This document shows, one piece after another, positions 6,305-8,804 of a stretch of 8,804 nt of DNA. The first letter of the stretch is position 1. Every line of letters starts with the position of its first letter. The position numbers were made by a program, and so were the translations under genes. This DNA is from WACF01 sp040880205 (GTDB lineage Bacteria > Pseudomonadota > Gammaproteobacteria > Pseudomonadales > Cellvibrionaceae), in assembly GCA_040880205.1 (NCBI GenBank), contig JBBDIU010000005.1, forward strand, positions 1 through 8,804, in the 5' to 3' direction. The notes under the pieces were generated by a model. That model saw only the letters and a program-made list of their open reading frames with translations, made no database searches and was not told the DNA's origin.

Positions 6305-8482
6305 ATGAGATTTCCGACCATGGCTCGAGACTCTCTAGTGCCCTTATCTGCCTTGCGGCTGATGCTGGTTCCATTCTGCCTGGTTTTCAGTCCTCTCAGC
6401 CTCGCCCAAAGTGACGAGGACCCACTGACCCTGCTTTACGGTGACGAAGAAACGGTCAGTATTGCCACCGGCACCACCAAACCGCTGCGGCTCGCCCCTT
6501 CGGTGGCTAGCGTAATCACCGCTGACGATATAAAAGCCATGGGTGCTCAGAACTTGGATGAAGTGCTGCAGAGTGTGCCGGGGTTGCATGTGTCGCTTTC
6601 GGTACGATATAGCTCGCTAATCTCGGTGCGCGGCATTCATACCAAAACCAACCCTCAAGTTTTAATGTTGATCGACGGGTATCCCATCACAGAGCTTTAT
6701 TCTGGAACGCGCCCGCCAACCTTGAGAATTCCGGTAAACAATATCGAACGGGTTGAAGTTATTCGCGGCCCAGGTTCCGCTATTTATGGTGCCGACGCGT
6801 TTGCCGGGGTTGTCAACATCATTACCAAGGATGTCCAACATCTCGAATCGCCGCGAACGGGTATTTCCGCGGGATCGTTTGATACCTATGGGGCGTGGCT
6901 CCAATCCTCATCGGATTGGTTTGGGTGGAATTGGGGCCTCAGTGTAGAGCTCACCAAGAGCGACGGAGATGACGACAGGATAATCGAAACGGACTTGCAG
7001 GGGTTTTTGGACACCTCGTTTGGCAGCTCGGCGACGCTCGCCCCGCAGCCTGCTGCTACTCACTATGACATTCTGAATACCCAGATTAAGGTGTCCAACG
7101 GCAACTGGCGGGCGAGTGTCAATAGTTGGAAACAGGATAAGGGCGGGCTGGGAGCAGGCGTTGCGGAAGCGCTGGACCCAGAAGGTTACCTGGATGTGGA
7201 GCAGCACCTGGTTGAACTGGCTTATGCGAAAGACAACTTTAGCAAGAACTGGCGGCTAGAAGGTCGCATTAACTATTTTTACCTGGAAGAACAAAGTCGT
7301 TATAACATTTTTCCGCCCGGTACAGTGTTGCCGATAGGCTCAGACGGCAACCTGGTCACGGATCCCACTACGCCTGCTAATCTGGTTACCTTCACTGATG
7401 GTGTGCTGGGGAATCCCGGTGGTACTGAACAAAGCGGTGCTTTTGAACTGGTAGGATACTACTCAGGTTTGATGAATCACCGACTGAGACTTTCGACGGG
7501 ATACAAGTCCCAAGGGTCGGATACCGAAGAAACCAAGAATTTCGGTCCGGGGGTAATTGACGGTAGCGCGCCTGTGGTGGATGGCACGCTAACAGACGTT
7601 ACCGGTACTGATTTTATCTATATGCGAGATCAGAATCGTAATATCAAGCATCTTTCGGTTCAGGACGAATGGTCGTTCTATAAAGACTGGGAGCTTACCG
7701 CGGGTCTTCGCTACGACGACTATTCCGACTTCGGCGACACAGTTAATCCAAGGCTGGCACTGGTGTGGCAAACCGGTTACAACCTCACGACGAAGCTATT
7801 GTACGGGCGAGCCTTTAGAGCGCCCTCCTTTTCGGAACAATTCGTAATCAACAATCCCGTGGAGCGCGGCAATCTCGACCTGGATCCGGAAAAGATTGAT
7901 ACCTATGAATTGTCATTCGATTACCGTCCGCGTCACAACCTGGCTACAAAGCTTAACCTGTTTCACTACGATATTGATGGCTTGATCGATCTGGTCGACG
8001 ACGATGGGCAATCGGGTGGTACAAAAACGTCCCAAAATGCGTTCGACCAGGAAGGGTACGGTTTCGAAATTGAAGCCATATGGGATTTAAGCAGCACGTT
8101 GACACTGGCTGGTAATTATTCCTGGCAGCGGTCTGAGGACAAAGCCACCGGTCGACCTAATGCCGATGCACCAGAGCAACTCGTACATGCGGATTTGCGG
8201 TGGAACATATCGCCTACCTGGCGTTTCACTGCACAGGCGCATCACGTGGCGAACCGCAACCGCAGCTTCGGCGATACCCGCGACGAAGTTGACGACTACA
8301 CTTTGGTGAATATCAATTTAATTAAAAATAGATTGTTTGATTTCGCCGATATTTATTTTTCCGTGCATAATCTCTTTGACGAGGATGCCAGAGAACCCAG
8401 CGCCGGACCTTCTCCGAATATCCCAAACGATCACCCCTTGCCCGGTCGCCAACTTTTGGTGGAAGCCATAGTCACTTGGTAG
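6305..8482 (+). CDS. TonB-dependent outer-membrane receptor
   Basis: This 725-residue protein has the usual siderophore/cobalamin-type receptor layout. A signal peptide ends at SLA-Q (about residue 34). A TonB-box-like EETVSIAT lies at 48-55 and the plug domain at about 62-176, with VPGLHV, ISVRGI, MLIDGYPI and the hallmark IRGPGSAIYGADAF followed by GVVNIITK. A 22-strand-type barrel fills the rest, with LRYDDYSDFGDTVNPRLAL, GRAFRAPSFSEQF and NLDLDPEKIDTYELSFDYR typical of FepA/CirA/BtuB-like receptors, and it ends in an alternating strand closing with Trp. It would import a ligand with TonB-ExbBD energy, none of which is encoded here. The ligand is unknown. The start at 6305 has no clear Shine-Dalgarno; ATG at 6320 has GAGA nine bases upstream and still leaves a full signal peptide. 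The gene is divergent from the binding-protein/kinase operon and is bracketed by two repeat copies. Confidence 0.93.
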   Translation: MRFPTMARDSLVPLSALRLMLVPFCLVFSPLSLAQSDEDPLTLLYGDEETVSIATGTTKPLRLAPSVASVITADDIKAMGAQNLDEVLQSVPGLHVSLSVRYSSLISVRGIHTKTNPQVLMLIDGYPITELYSGTRPPTLRIPVNNIERVEVIRGPGSAIYGADAFAGVVNIITKDVQHLESPRTGISAGSFDTYGAWLQSSSDWFGWNWGLSVELTKSDGDDDRIIETDLQGFLDTSFGSSATLAPQPAATHYDILNTQIKVSNGNWRASVNSWKQDKGGLGAGVAEALDPEGYLDVEQHLVELAYAKDNFSKNWRLEGRINYFYLEEQSRYNIFPPGTVLPIGSDGNLVTDPTTPANLVTFTDGVLGNPGGTEQSGAFELVGYYSGLMNHRLRLSTGYKSQGSDTEETKNFGPGVIDGSAPVVDGTLTDVTGTDFIYMRDQNRNIKHLSVQDEWSFYKDWELTAGLRYDDYSDFGDTVNPRLALVWQTGYNLTTKLLYGRAFRAPSFSEQFVINNPVERGNLDLDPEKIDTYELSFDYRPRHNLATKLNLFHYDIDGLIDLVDDDGQSGGTKTSQNAFDQEGYGFEIEAIWDLSSTLTLAGNYSWQRSEDKATGRPNADAPEQLVHADLRWNISPTWRFTAQAHHVANRNRSFGDTRDEVDDYTLVNINLIKNRLFDFADIYFSVHNLFDEDAREPSAGPSPNIPNDHPLPGRQLLVEAIVTW

Positions 8483-8584
8483 AACCAGTAGTCGAGTGAC
8501 TTACTAGCGGCAGACATCGCGTTTCATACCTGATCGTCATAATGTAAGCAGTTGTGTAGAATACAGCTCTCTACGGCATTGCCG

Positions 8585-8607
8585 TGCGTTGTATTTACGC
8601 ATCTTTT
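8585..8607 (+). terminator. Weak candidate terminator after the receptor gene
   Basis: TGCGT (8585-8589) and ACGCA (8597-8601) form a 5-bp stem with a 7-nt loop, followed by TCTTTT. A second small dyad, ACGGCA-T-TGCCGT, overlaps it just upstream. The stem is short for an intrinsic terminator. The long hairpin of the following repeat element could also end transcription. Confidence 0.25.
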
Positions 8608-8617
8608 ACCCAAACTA

Positions 8618-8804
8618 GGGAGCCTCTGAATAATACCAATGCGCCTCTGGCTTACAGGCCGGTTCGCAATCAAGGCGCGTTTTTGAAGGCGTAGTGGGGC
8701 TACGTCGAAAAAGCGCAACGCAGAGTGCGGACCGGCCTGTAAGCCCCAGAGGGCGAGGCCTGAAGCGTCCATCTGCGGCGTTGAGCTTCTTGTAAAGGGC
8801 TACG
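8618..8804. repeat. MITE-like element, right copy (cut by window end)
   Basis: It opens with GGGAGCCTCTGAATAA, the same terminal sequence as the left copy, and shares AATGCGCC immediately inside. Positions 8739-8804 match 5905-5970 at 55 of 66 bases in the same orientation. Between these shared blocks it has about 95 extra bases forming a long hairpin that is absent from the left copy. If the rest resembles the left copy, the closing repeat TCAGAGGCTCCC should lie roughly 128 bases beyond the window. No gene is visible inside. Confidence 0.7.
8644..8752. repeat. Long imperfect hairpin (about 109 nt) inside the right element
   Basis: Outer arms 8644-8663 and 8731-8752 are complementary apart from a 2-nt bulge. 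The inner arms pair GCGC with GCGC, TTTTT with AAAAA, and CGTAG (8690-8694) with CTACG (8700-8704) around a TGGGG loop. Partly complementary bases join the two stems. Such length and conserved pairing suggest a functional folded DNA or RNA within a dispersed repeat, although the function is unknown. Confidence 0.75.

Noticed and set aside
8524..8772. 82-codon minus-strand open frame downstream of the receptor
   Set aside because: Most of it runs through the hairpin repeat and it has no recognisable protein features.
5864..8804. Composite transposon carrying the receptor
   Set aside because: No transposase is present, the two copies are only about 83% alike in the shared block, and no target-site duplication was found.

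Overview
The window reads as chromosomal DNA of a Gram-negative gammaproteobacterium. Three signs support this: a proteobacterial-type SecF C-terminus, a TonB-dependent outer-membrane receptor, and a BarA/GacS-style hybrid kinase joined to GGDEF-EAL domains. The SecF tail and the style of the intergenic repeats suggest a marine Cellvibrionales-like lineage, but that is impression only. No tRNA, rRNA, CRISPR array, transposase or phage gene is visible.

Layout. Positions 1-305 (+) are the last 100 codons of secF. Tail to tail with it, overlapping by 35 bp, is a minus-strand pair. The upstream gene (5755-4805) encodes a periplasmic ABC-type substrate-binding protein with no permease or ATPase beside it. 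After a 22-bp gap comes a 1503-residue hybrid sensor kinase (4782-271). From N to C terminus its order is periplasmic sensor, HAMP, HisKA, HATPase, degenerate receiver, receiver, HPt, receiver, GGDEF, EAL. A 549-bp divergent intergenic region (5756-6304) holds a 235-bp MITE-like element and the control region of a plus-strand TonB-dependent receptor gene (6305-8482). Downstream of the receptor a second, larger copy of the same element begins (8618) and runs off the window. It contains a very long hairpin that the first copy lacks.

How the parts may work together (inference). The receptor brings in a ligand, or reports it, across the outer membrane; the orphan binding protein captures it in the periplasm; and the kinase senses the loaded protein. 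The kinase carries all conserved residues for a complete His-Asp-His-Asp relay (H281, D700, H851, D973) ending on a receiver directly joined to a GGDEF-EAL pair. Nutrient or metal sensing could thus be converted into cyclic-di-GMP change inside one polypeptide. The ligand cannot be read from the sequence. This receptor/binding-protein/phosphorelay-cyclase set is the best candidate here for a little-described system. The flanking repeat elements are the second point of interest.
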